Assembly: GCA_003153195.1 (NCBI GenBank)
Contig: PLXG01000247.1
Span: 18,003 to 54,371 of the forward strand
Direction: 5' to 3'
DNA from: Myxococcales bacterium
GTDB taxonomy: Bacteria > Myxococcota_A > Polyangia > Palsa-1104
DNA length: 36,369 nucleotides
Shown: one piece after another, positions 23,358 through 30,602 of the stretch
Layout of the letters: the number at the start of each line of letters is the position of its first letter
How positions within the stretch are numbered: the first letter of the stretch is position 1
The notes under the pieces: model-generated
What the model was told of the DNA's origin: nothing
The model's database searches: none
What the model saw: only the letters and a program-made list of their open reading frames with translations
Translations under genes and position numbers: made by a program

Positions 23358-23811
23358 GTTCCCCCCCGGGTTGTCCTACATGTATGTGCATGGGGTATGC
23401 CACGTCTTGCATGTATCAAACGAGCGGCTAAACGACAGAAATTCCTCGGCGAAGCTGTGTTTTCCCGTCGCCACGCGGGGGAGTGGACCCCACCTGCGCG
23501 ACAGCCTGTCGCGGTCAACGCGTTTGGCGCGCGCATTAAAAACTCAGCTAAACAGCAGCGCAAAGCCAAACGCATTCAGCGCGAGCGCGCCCGGAGCGAG
23601 GCGAGGAGCGCCGCTTCGCGCCCTCCGGTCGGACGCAAGCCGCGATCGGGCCGAATGGCGCATCATCCGGAGACCATCAATCAAGGAGCGCGCGACATTC
23701 GAGACCGAGCGTGGCGCACACCCGCAGCGCGGGAGGGAGCGTACGCACTTTGTACGTGACCGACCAAGCGAGGATGTACGCCGCGATCGGGCCGAATGGC
23801 GCGCGCGTTCT
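23358..23811. other. 454-base non-coding gap with repeats and hairpins
   Basis: No credible gene: open frames here are Arg/Ala-rich chance translations. It holds a 23-bp direct repeat (23639-23661 and 23780-23802), the hairpin CGCGAC-AGCCT-GTCGCG (23497-23513) and CGTAC-N7-GTACG (23740-23756). The right end follows the stop of the propeller gene; the left end must carry the promoter of the lipoprotein at 23357. Confidence 0.6.
23639..23802. repeat. 23-bp perfect direct repeat, 141-base period
   Basis: Copies at 23639-23661 and 23780-23802 begin GCCGCGATCGGGCC and end GAATGGCGC. The flanks are only loosely alike. Confidence 0.8.
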
Positions 23812-25869
23812 TTAGGGGATGCCGCAGACTGCTTCGCTGGTGCATACCCCCGCGCAACAGTTGTTGGGGGCGGCCGCGCAATTTTCTCCGTTGTTCAAGC
23901 AAGTCCCGCCGTCCATCGGCGTGGTGACCACTGTTTGCGTCCACTGTGCGGTGTGGTTGTGCGTGGTGTCGTCTTGAAATGGCAGCCAAAATGCCGGCAG
24001 AGATGGATCGGTCGACGGGATCTCCGCCTGATCGAGATTGACCGCCGCCATCCACAGCTGCGGCTGTTTGCAATTGGCGGGAAAGACCTGATGGTGCGGG
24101 CTACCGGGATCTTCGGCGCTGTCGGCGGGATAGCATTGCACCTGCGAGCCGAATGAATTTCGCACGCGCAGCCCGTAGTCGCGCGTCGACGAAAAGGTCA
24201 CCCACAGTAGCCGGTTCTTCTTATAGGTCTGAATGAACGGCGACCAGCGCGGCCAAGAGTTGGATAGGTCGCCGGTGCCGTTCAGGTTGGCGCAGTCCTC
24301 CGGCGTCGCGCCCGATTTGACCGACAGAATCATCACCCGCGCCTTTGGATTGGAGAACGAGTCTCCCTCCGCGACATCCATGGTGGTCGGCTTCGGAACG
24401 CGATCGAAGATGATGAAGGATCCATCGGGGGAGTAGCTTGGGTAGTAGTTGTTCTCTCCCGCCGATGTTACCAGCGCGACCGGATCGCCAAAGGCACCGC
24501 TGGCGTACGGGATGGAAAAGAGGCTGCCGCCGGAGAAATGGTCGTCGTCGTGATGATTTCCCCAAGCGATGTAGTCGGCGACCACGAACACCACATTTTT
24601 TCCGTCGGCCGACCAATCCGGTTGTGTCGGCCTCTTTCCCGACGGCGCGGCTACGATCTTGGCCGGCGTAGCACCCAAGCCGGTGTCTCCATCGAGCAGG
24701 TAAAAGTCGGTGGCGGGCGTGAGATCGCCGAGACCGTTCGACGACAGTGCCAGCGTGTGGTCGGGATTGAAGGTCTGAAATCCGGGCGGCAGATTGGCGA
24801 AGTTGTTGTTCTGAACGAACATCTTGGTCTCGACATCCATCAGATCCGAGTTCACATCGCTGTATTCATCGTCGGAGTCGTCATCGTCATGGTTCACGAA
24901 CATGCGCTTGCCGTCGCGCGACAGCGAATGGCAACCGAAGCAAGCGGCGCCATTGGCGTCGGTGGTGAGCTGCTCGGGCGGCAGCGTGTCGCCAAAGCTC
25001 TTGCGCCAGATGTGACCGCCGGTCCCGTTCGGCGTGATGGTCGACTTCCAATAATAGAGACCACCTACCAGGTCCTCTTCGGCGAAGGCGATGTTGACGC
25101 TGTTAGTCGATGCTTCGACGCAGGCGTCGTCGGGCGTGGCGCGCACCGAGACCTTGACCGAGTCGCCGCCGCGATTCGAATCGGCGATGAACTTCCAGAC
25201 GTTCTCGTCGAGCGTGACTTCGCAACCGCCAGTCATGTTGTTCTTGGTGTCGACCACTGGTGTCGCGCAGGCGGTGGTTACCCGCACGTCGGTGACCGCG
25301 TTTTGAAACGCGACTTCGAAATGTTTGTTTCCCGTGCCGGGGGAAAAGTGAACCGAGATCACGTTCATGTTCGGAGGGAGCAACGCTCCGTCGGACGGAT
25401 AGACGATGGTCGGCTGGGTCGCTACCGCTCCGCCACAAGTCATGGCGCTGTCACCGGGAAATGTCGGACAAGTCGAGCAATCGTCCGAGGGAAACGATCC
25501 CTTTGCGCGCACGTGGATGATTGCGTTGGCCGTCTGATCGAGGTAGGTCCCGCTCAGTGTTACGGTGCCGCCGTGCGTGCCGGCAGTGAACACGTTGTCA
25601 GACATCGTGCCTTCGTTCGGATCGGAGAGCGCGAAGCTGGAGGCCGACGTGACATCCTTGGCGCCCGATTTTTCCTGAACCGACACGGTGAATGCTTGCG
25701 TGGCAGGCGGCTGACCTTGCAACAGATCGAGGGTGACTTCGGCCGGCGTGATGGCGAGCCCGTTCGATCCCGGTCCCATGTCACCGCTGCCGGTGATGGT
25801 ACTGTGATTGCAGCTACAATCCCCGAGCGACGCGAATGCGAGAAGAAACCAATACCGACCAATGCGCAT
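23812..25869 (-). CDS. Secreted beta-propeller (PD40/TolB-like) protein with CxxCH haem motif
   Basis: 685 residues. The N-terminus is a signal peptide (RYWFLLAFASLGDCSC), possibly of a lipoprotein although the lipobox is imperfect. Residues ~35-125 resemble an Ig-like domain (ITPAEVTLDLLQGQPP). Around 300-325 is ACFGCHSLSRDGKRMF, where CFGCH (310-314) is a c-type haem attachment motif, followed directly by an acidic run (DDDDSDDEY) that could bind calcium. TolB-type propeller blades follow (QPDWSADGKNVVFV; YYPSYSPDGSFIIF). The C-terminus is a knottin-like tail, CLNNGENCAAAPNNCCAGVC and on to CGIP, a pattern seen in myxobacterial surface proteins. A minus-strand promoter candidate ends 6 bases before the ATG. 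Haem binding is inferred from the motif alone; no second haem site is seen. Confidence 0.78.
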   Translation of the reverse strand: MRIGRYWFLLAFASLGDCSCNHSTITGSGDMGPGSNGLAITPAEVTLDLLQGQPPATQAFTVSVQEKSGAKDVTSASSFALSDPNEGTMSDNVFTAGTHGGTVTLSGTYLDQTANAIIHVRAKGSFPSDDCSTCPTFPGDSAMTCGGAVATQPTIVYPSDGALLPPNMNVISVHFSPGTGNKHFEVAFQNAVTDVRVTTACATPVVDTKNNMTGGCEVTLDENVWKFIADSNRGGDSVKVSVRATPDDACVEASTNSVNIAFAEEDLVGGLYYWKSTITPNGTGGHIWRKSFGDTLPPEQLTTDANGAACFGCHSLSRDGKRMFVNHDDDDSDDEYSDVNSDLMDVETKMFVQNNNFANLPPGFQTFNPDHTLALSSNGLGDLTPATDFYLLDGDTGLGATPAKIVAAPSGKRPTQPDWSADGKNVVFVVADYIAWGNHHDDDHFSGGSLFSIPYASGAFGDPVALVTSAGENNYYPSYSPDGSFIIFDRVPKPTTMDVAEGDSFSNPKARVMILSVKSGATPEDCANLNGTGDLSNSWPRWSPFIQTYKKNRLLWVTFSSTRDYGLRVRNSFGSQVQCYPADSAEDPGSPHHQVFPANCKQPQLWMAAVNLDQAEIPSTDPSLPAFWLPFQDDTTHNHTAQWTQTVVTTPMDGGTCLNNGENCAAAPNNCCAGVCTSEAVCGIP

Positions 25870-25875
25870 GACCCG

Positions 25876-25905
25876 AGCTTACTCCTCCCAGCACGTCAGT
25901 CGCAA
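25876..25905 (-). promoter_or_regulatory. Promoter candidate of the propeller gene
   Basis: On the minus strand TTGCGA (25905-25900) and TAAGCT (25881-25876) are 18 bases apart, and the -10 ends 6 bases before ATG 25869. Read as a promoter it would give a leaderless mRNA. GGAGGAG also occurs in the spacer but is 13 bases from the ATG. Confidence 0.4.
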
Positions 25906-25951
25906 TTGTGCGACCTCTCCGATTTTCGTAGAGCGCTGTCGGGCGGGGAGT

Positions 25952-25980
25952 TTGACCTGTTGGCGGCTCGACGTTAACCT
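25952..25980 (+). promoter_or_regulatory. Promoter of the ferredoxin gene, leaderless spacing
   Basis: TTGACC (25952-25957) and TAACCT (25975-25980) are 17 bases apart, a good sigma-70 match, and the -10 ends 5 bases before GTG 25986. This spacing puts the transcript start at or next to the GTG and argues for that start over the upstream TTG (25980), which would fall inside the -10. Confidence 0.6.
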
Positions 25981-25985
25981 TGGGT

Positions 25986-26294
25986 GTGCCTAGGGTTACC
26001 TTTCTGCCTATCGATCAGATTGTCGAGTGCAACGACGGCGAGGCGATCTTCGACGTCGCCCGCAAAGCCGGCATTCCCATTCCCACCGCGTGTGTAGGCA
26101 AAGCGACCTGCGGACTTTGTCGCGTGAAGATCGTGAGCGGAGAGTCGTTTTTGACGCCGCTCAACCCGCAGGAGTCGAAGCACCTCGGCAACACCTATTT
26201 TATTACGAAGTTGAGACTTTCGTGCCAAGCGAAGGTGCAAGGGGGCGACGTGTCGGTGCAAGTTCCCGATATGCCGGCCCCAAAAAGGAAATAG
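25986..26294 (+). CDS. 2Fe-2S ferredoxin (adrenodoxin/Fdx-like spacing)
   Basis: 102 residues from GTG 25986. The cluster ligands are Cys36, Cys42 and Cys45 (CVGKATCGLC) and Cys80 (LRLSCQAKV), i.e. CX5CX2C and a distal Cys. This is the beta-grasp ferredoxin pattern of the ISC/adrenodoxin or chloroplast-like group, with the usual preceding segment (GEAIFDVARKAGIPIPTAC). It would carry single electrons to a partner enzyme. The neighbours downstream are an HxxHE duplicated protein and an SthA-type NAD(P) transhydrogenase, but no oxygenase or reductase is adjacent, so its partner is unknown. The GTG start is supported by the promoter position. Confidence 0.88.
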   Translation: MPRVTFLPIDQIVECNDGEAIFDVARKAGIPIPTACVGKATCGLCRVKIVSGESFLTPLNPQESKHLGNTYFITKLRLSCQAKVQGGDVSVQVPDMPAPKRK

Positions 26295-26349
26295 AATGTC
26301 GCGCCGATGTAGGCCTACATGCGCCTTTTCACTGTCGGTGCAAATGAGA

Positions 26350-26355
26350 TAAAAT
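26350..26355 (+). promoter_or_regulatory. -10 element TAAAAT, six bases before ATG 26362
   Basis: TAAAAT, with a weak -35 TTTCAC at 26327-26332 (17-base spacer). No Shine-Dalgarno lies between it and the ATG, which is consistent with a leaderless transcript. Confidence 0.35.
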
Positions 26356-26361
26356 CATTCC

Positions 26362-27021
26362 ATGCGCCGGCCGTACCTTGAACAGCTCCGTGAAGTCCTC
26401 GAGGTTCGCGCCTGCTTGGTAGACGGAGAGTGGATACGCAACCACCTCGACGTCGATTTCACCAATGGCGCCCACCACTATTCGCGACCTTATATTCCTT
26501 CGCTCGAAGTGTGGATCGATCGCGAAGCGCCCGGCTCGAATGAGCTCGAGTATTTGATCGAGCATCAACTGCACGAGCGCGAGCTCATGGAGCGTGGCGT
26601 CCATTATCTGCGCGCGCTCAGGATGGCCAACCATCGCGAACGACAGCAGCGCCGAAGCGTTCTCGATCCTAGGCTGGTGTCTGCCGCCGCCGCCGAACAG
26701 CGCGGTTACGTATTCCGGCGCGAGCTCGGCGAAGTCGACGGCGATCGGCTGATCCTGGTAAACGGCCGAGCAGTGCGCGATCTTTTCGATCTCAACTTCA
26801 CGCAGGGCGGGCATCACGCGCGCTATCGATTTATTCCCAGCCGGCAGATCTGGATCGACGACGCCGTGGTGGACAGCGAGCGCGAGTACGTCATCGCTCA
26901 CGAGGTGCACGAGCTGCACTTGATGCGGCAGGGCATGAAGTACTATCCCGCTCACGACCACGCGCTCGAGCTCGAGCGAAAGTTGCGGCGCCGGGAAACG
27001 CGTGCTCGCCGGCGCGCCTAG
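26362..27021 (+). CDS. Protein with two copies of an HxxHE-type domain, unknown function
   Basis: 219 residues, cytoplasmic. It consists of two homologous halves, about 20-98 and 133-211. Both carry DGxx.V/I followed by LDxxFTxGxHH, YIPS or FIPS with IWID or VWID, and a helix with HxxHE...LM..G..Y. Copy 2 has HEVHELHLM (His180, Glu181, His183, Glu184) and continues YYPAHDHALELE. Copy 1 has HQLHERELM (His68, Gln69, His71, Glu72) and lacks the downstream His. The pattern resembles small conserved bacterial and phage proteins with IPxxEIWID and HELHE segments (recalled, not searched) and could be a metal-binding or peptidase-like fold. Because copy 1 lost its Glu and downstream His, copy 2 is more likely to be the active one. 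The start has no clear ribosome site but has a -10 element six bases upstream. Confidence 0.8.
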   Translation: MRRPYLEQLREVLEVRACLVDGEWIRNHLDVDFTNGAHHYSRPYIPSLEVWIDREAPGSNELEYLIEHQLHERELMERGVHYLRALRMANHRERQQRRSVLDPRLVSAAAAEQRGYVFRRELGEVDGDRLILVNGRAVRDLFDLNFTQGGHHARYRFIPSRQIWIDDAVVDSEREYVIAHEVHELHLMRQGMKYYPAHDHALELERKLRRRETRARRRA

Positions 27022-27067
27022 GGTGTCCCTGATCCAACACCGCTCGTTTTCGCGCGCAGTTTTGCGA

Positions 27068-27073
27068 TAAACT
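27068..27073 (+). promoter_or_regulatory. -10 element TAAACT, six bases before ATG 27080
   Basis: TAAACT ends six bases before the sthA start and no Shine-Dalgarno intervenes. No good -35 is visible. Confidence 0.3.
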
Positions 27074-27079
27074 CACAAA

Positions 27080-28510
27080 ATGTACGACTATGACTGGCTG
27101 GTGATTGGGTCCGGCCCGGCGGGCGAGAAGGCGGCCACCCAAGCGGCCTATTTCGGAAAGCGCTGCGCGGTTGTCGAGCGAGCCGAAGAGGTCGGCGGCG
27201 CCTGCATCAACACTGGCACGCTGCCGTCGAAGACCTTGCGCGAGACCGCGCTCTATTTGTCGGGATTTCGACAGCGCGAGCTCTACGGAATCTCCTGCAA
27301 AGTGAGCGGCGATGTTTCGGTGCAAGAGCTCATGTGTCGCCAGCAGCCGGTGCTCGGCAGTCAGAAAGCACGCTGCCATTGGAATTTGAGCCGGCACAAC
27401 ATTCCGCTTCTGCGCGGCGACGCCACTTTTCTCGATGCGCATACGCTCGAGATCGTTCCTTCCGACGGAGCGCCCTATCGCGTGACGTCGGACGCGATCT
27501 TGATCGCCACTGGATCGTCGCCGTTTCGGCCCGAGTACGTTCCGTTCGAAGATCCCGAGATCGACGACTCCGATTCGATCTTGCACCTCGATTCGATTCC
27601 CAGATCGCTGGTGATCTTGGGCGGCGGCGTCATCGGCTGCGAGTACGCATCGATTTTTGCGTCGCTCGGCACACAGGTTACCATCGTCGAAGGTCGCGGC
27701 GAATTGCTCGGATTTCTCGACGGCGAAGTCTGCAAGATCTTGTCGACGCAGCTAGAGCGACTCGGTTGCACGCTGCTCATGCGCGCCGAAGTGGTTGAGG
27801 TGGCGCGAAAAAAAGGTGCGGTACACTGCCTGCTCAAAGATGGCCGCGATCTCGAGTGCGAGCGGTTGCTGTTCGCGGGAGGTCGCGCCGGAAATACGCG
27901 ATCGCTCGGGCTCGAACGGGTCGGCATCATCCCCGACGCGCGCGGCATTCTGAAAACTGACGGTCACTATCACGTGCTCGAACCGGCCGGTCAGCCGACT
28001 GCGGCGCGCATCTACGCGGCTGGCGACGTGATCGGATTTCCCGCACTCGCGTCGGTGGCGATGGAGCAGGGCCGAGTGGCGGCTTGTCATGCGTTCGACA
28101 TTCCCTTCAAGACCAAGGTCGCTTCGCAGTTTCCCTATGGTCTCTACACCATTCCCGAAGTGTCGATGATCGGCGAGACCGAAGAGTCGGCGCGCAAAAA
28201 GGGATTAGAGTTCGAAATTGGAAGGGCTTTCTACCGCGACAATGCCCGCGGCCAGATCATCGGTGACACCGAAGGCATGTTGAAAGTGCTGTTCACCGTG
28301 CCCGACAAGAAGGTCATCGGTGTGCACGTGGTAGGTGAGCGCGCCACCGAGCTCATTCACTTCGGAATGGCGACGCTCAAATACGGCGGCACCATCGACG
28401 ACTTCATCGACGAGGTGTTCAACTACCCGACGCTGGGCGAAATGTACAAGTACGCCGCCTACGACGGGCTCGGCCGCATGTCGCACAAGCGTGAAACCAC
28501 GCGCGCATGA
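27080..28510 (+). CDS. sthA: Soluble pyridine nucleotide transhydrogenase (SthA-type)
   Basis: 476 residues, the usual flavoprotein disulphide-reductase layout: FAD motif VIGSGPAGEKAA near the N-terminus, NAD(P) motif ILGGGVIGCEYASIFASLG at about 175-193, a second FAD segment (RIYAAGDVIGFPALASVAMEQGR), and a dimerisation domain ending VFNYPTLGEMYKYAAYDG. The redox-active site reads GACINTGTLPSK: Cys42 is present, but the second Cys of CxxxxC is Thr47. That rules out a working dihydrolipoamide dehydrogenase and matches SthA (E. coli has the same single-Cys arrangement). SthA equilibrates NADPH and NADH in the cytosol. The gene stands just before hemE but is separated by 29 bases. Confidence 0.9.
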   Translation: MYDYDWLVIGSGPAGEKAATQAAYFGKRCAVVERAEEVGGACINTGTLPSKTLRETALYLSGFRQRELYGISCKVSGDVSVQELMCRQQPVLGSQKARCHWNLSRHNIPLLRGDATFLDAHTLEIVPSDGAPYRVTSDAILIATGSSPFRPEYVPFEDPEIDDSDSILHLDSIPRSLVILGGGVIGCEYASIFASLGTQVTIVEGRGELLGFLDGEVCKILSTQLERLGCTLLMRAEVVEVARKKGAVHCLLKDGRDLECERLLFAGGRAGNTRSLGLERVGIIPDARGILKTDGHYHVLEPAGQPTAARIYAAGDVIGFPALASVAMEQGRVAACHAFDIPFKTKVASQFPYGLYTIPEVSMIGETEESARKKGLEFEIGRAFYRDNARGQIIGDTEGMLKVLFTVPDKKVIGVHVVGERATELIHFGMATLKYGGTIDDFIDEVFNYPTLGEMYKYAAYDGLGRMSHKRETTRA

Positions 28511-28526
28511 CGTGAACCTCTTGAGG

Positions 28527-28532
28527 TATACT
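28527..28532 (+). promoter_or_regulatory. -10 element TATACT of the hem operon, seven bases before ATG
   Basis: TATACT ends seven bases before the hemE start (28540). No convincing -35 is seen in the end of sthA. It could give a leaderless hem mRNA. Confidence 0.4.
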
Positions 28533-28539
28533 CGCGGGC

Positions 28540-29580
28540 ATGTCCCGCGCTGACCGCTTGCTTCGCGCAATTGCCGGCGAAACCGTCGATACGACACCTA
28601 TTTGGATCATGCGACAAGCGGGCCGCTACCTGCCTGAATACCGCGCCACGCGCGCCAAGGCGGGGAGCTTTCTCGATCTATGTAAGACGCCCGAGCTCGC
28701 CTGCGAGGTGACCATTCAGCCGGTCGATCGCATCGGGGTCGACGCGGCAATTTTGTTTTCGGACATTCTCATTCCGATCGAAAAGATGGGCGTGCCGCTC
28801 AGCTTTCCGGCCGAAGGTCCGCGACTCGAGCCGGTGCGCGATCGCGCGGGCATCGACGCGCTCAGAATTCCCGATGCCGACGCAGAGATGCCGTACGTGA
28901 TGGAGGCGATTCGTCTGGTCAGGCGCGCGCTCGATGGAAAAGTGCCGCTGATCGGATTTTCCGGCGCGCCCTTTACGCTGATGACCTACGTGGTCGAGGG
29001 GCAGACCTCCAAGCAGTTTGCCGAGACCAAGCGGCTCATGTTCACCGCGCCCGATGCCGCGCATGCGCTTTTGGCCAAATTGTCTGACACGGTGATCGCC
29101 TATTTGACCGCGCAGATTCGCGCCGGGGCGCAGGTGGTGCAGCTGTTCGACTCCTGGGTGGGACAGCTCGCGCCAGAAGATTTTCGCGTTTTCGCGCTTC
29201 CCTACGTGAAGAAGATCATCGCCGCGATCAAGCCGCTCGGCGTGCCCATCATCTATTTTGCCAACGATGGCGCAGCGCTGCTGCGCGACGCGGCCACCTG
29301 CGGAGCCGACGTGCTTGGCCTCGATTGGCGACTTCCGCTCGACGAAGCGCGTCGCATGACCGGCGATGCCATCACGCTGCAAGGAAATCTCGATCCCTGC
29401 GTGCTGTTTTCACCGGTAGCGGAGATCGAGCGTCGCGCGGCAGACATTTTGAGGCGCGCCGGCGATCGACTTCATGTGTTCAACCTCGGTCACGGAATTC
29501 TACCGCCGACGCCGCCCGAGCACGCACAGGCGCTGGTAGAGATCGTGCATCGCTTAGGAGCGCGCCCAGCCGCGAAATGA
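28540..29580 (+). CDS. hemE: Uroporphyrinogen decarboxylase
   Basis: 346 residues, the family's normal length. The signature WIMRQAGRYLPEYR (active-site Arg region) is near the N-terminus, followed by LCKTPELACEVTIQPVDRIGVDAAILFSDIL with the key Asp, and GFSGAPFTLMTY with the family's Gly/Thr-rich loop. The C-terminal FNLGHGILPPTPPE is also present. The enzyme removes four acetate carboxyl groups from uroporphyrinogen III to give coproporphyrinogen III (EC 4.1.1.37). Its stop overlaps the hemH start by 4 bases (29577-29580). It is the first of the hemEHY genes, an order also known in Bacillus subtilis. Confidence 0.96.
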   Translation: MSRADRLLRAIAGETVDTTPIWIMRQAGRYLPEYRATRAKAGSFLDLCKTPELACEVTIQPVDRIGVDAAILFSDILIPIEKMGVPLSFPAEGPRLEPVRDRAGIDALRIPDADAEMPYVMEAIRLVRRALDGKVPLIGFSGAPFTLMTYVVEGQTSKQFAETKRLMFTAPDAAHALLAKLSDTVIAYLTAQIRAGAQVVQLFDSWVGQLAPEDFRVFALPYVKKIIAAIKPLGVPIIYFANDGAALLRDAATCGADVLGLDWRLPLDEARRMTGDAITLQGNLDPCVLFSPVAEIERRAADILRRAGDRLHVFNLGHGILPPTPPEHAQALVEIVHRLGARPAAK

Positions 29581-30602
29581 ACACGCCTCCCTACGGCGTC
29601 GTTTTGCTCAACCTCGGGGGGCCCGATTCGCTCGAGGGAGTAGAGCCGTTTCTCTATAACCTATTTCGCGATCCCGATCTGATCCAGCTGCCGCTCGGTC
29701 TGTTCTGGCAAAAGCGTTTCGCCAAGCTGGTCTCTCGTCGGCGTGCGCAGACCGTGCGCGAATATTATCGGCTCATCGGTGGCAAGTCGCCGCTCAACGA
29801 GATCACGCACGCGCAGGCCAAAGCACTGGAGGCTCGGCTCAACCAAAAATCTCCCGAACAATTCCGCTGCTACGTGGCCATGCGCTACGCGCCGCCCTTT
29901 ACCGCCCAAGCCATCAAAGAGATGGCCAAAGACGGAATTCACACGGTGATCGCGCTGTCGCTCTATCCGCACTACACCACCGCCACCACCGGATCGTCGT
30001 TGTGGGAGCTGCGCAAGCAGCTGGCGGGAAAATCGCCGGCGCTCGGCGCAGTCGATCTGTTGGAAATCGACCGCTGGCCCGATGACGAAAAATATCTCGA
30101 CGCGCTGGCGTCGCAGGTGCGGCGCGGAATCGAGCAATTTCCCGTCGAGAAACAGGCCGGCGTGGAGCTGCTTTTTTCTGCGCACGGATTGCCGGAGACC
30201 TTCATTCGCAAAGGCGATCCTTACGTCGCCGATCTGGAGCGCACCATCGCCGGAGTGCTTTCGCGTCTTGGCGGACAGCATCCTTGGCGCCTCAGCTATC
30301 AAAGTCGCGCTGGTCGCGCGCGCTGGCTCGAGCCGGCCACCGATAGCGTGCTCAAGCTTTTGGCCCAGACCGGTCGCAAAGAGGTGTTGGCCATCCCGAT
30401 CTCGTTTGTCTCCGATCACATCGAGACGCTCTATGAGATCGATCTACTCTTTGGCGATGAGGCCAAGGCGCTCGGCCTCGATTTCCGTCGGGCACCGTCG
30501 CTCAACGACGATCCGCTCTTCATCGAGGCGCTGGCCGGACTGGTCGAGCGTAAGCTGACCGCGGCGAGATCGTCACCCGCTGCCGGAGAGACGCAAAAAT
30601 GA
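29577..30602 (+). CDS. hemH: Ferrochelatase
   Basis: 341 residues from the ATG at 29577, inside a longer open frame whose extra N-terminus (from 29325) is Arg-rich noise. It starts TPPYGVVLLNLGGPDSLEGVEPFLYNLF as ferrochelatases do. The metal-site His203 lies in SAHGLPETFI, and the second site includes FVSDHIETLYEID with Glu283. The enzyme inserts Fe(II) into protoporphyrin IX, or into coproporphyrin III in the coproporphyrin-dependent pathway. It overlaps hemE by 4 bases and hemY by 4 bases, so all three should be made in step. The choice between protoporphyrin and coproporphyrin as substrate cannot be fixed from motifs. Confidence 0.95.
   Translation: MNTPPYGVVLLNLGGPDSLEGVEPFLYNLFRDPDLIQLPLGLFWQKRFAKLVSRRRAQTVREYYRLIGGKSPLNEITHAQAKALEARLNQKSPEQFRCYVAMRYAPPFTAQAIKEMAKDGIHTVIALSLYPHYTTATTGSSLWELRKQLAGKSPALGAVDLLEIDRWPDDEKYLDALASQVRRGIEQFPVEKQAGVELLFSAHGLPETFIRKGDPYVADLERTIAGVLSRLGGQHPWRLSYQSRAGRARWLEPATDSVLKLLAQTGRKEVLAIPISFVSDHIETLYEIDLLFGDEAKALGLDFRRAPSLNDDPLFIEALAGLVERKLTAARSSPAAGETQK

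Noticed and set aside
24538-25977. 479-codon plus-strand open frame
   Set aside because: It lies opposite the propeller protein gene with its signal peptide, CxxCH and propeller motifs; the plus frame has none.
27080-28510. Dihydrolipoamide dehydrogenase or mercuric reductase instead of SthA
   Set aside because: The active-site pair is Cys42/Thr47 rather than Cys/Cys, so a disulphide reductase is unlikely, and no lipoyl-enzyme genes are adjacent.
29325-29576. N-terminal extension of hemH
   Set aside because: The 84 extra residues are Arg-rich, lie inside hemE in another frame, and the ferrochelatase family start matches the ATG at 29577.
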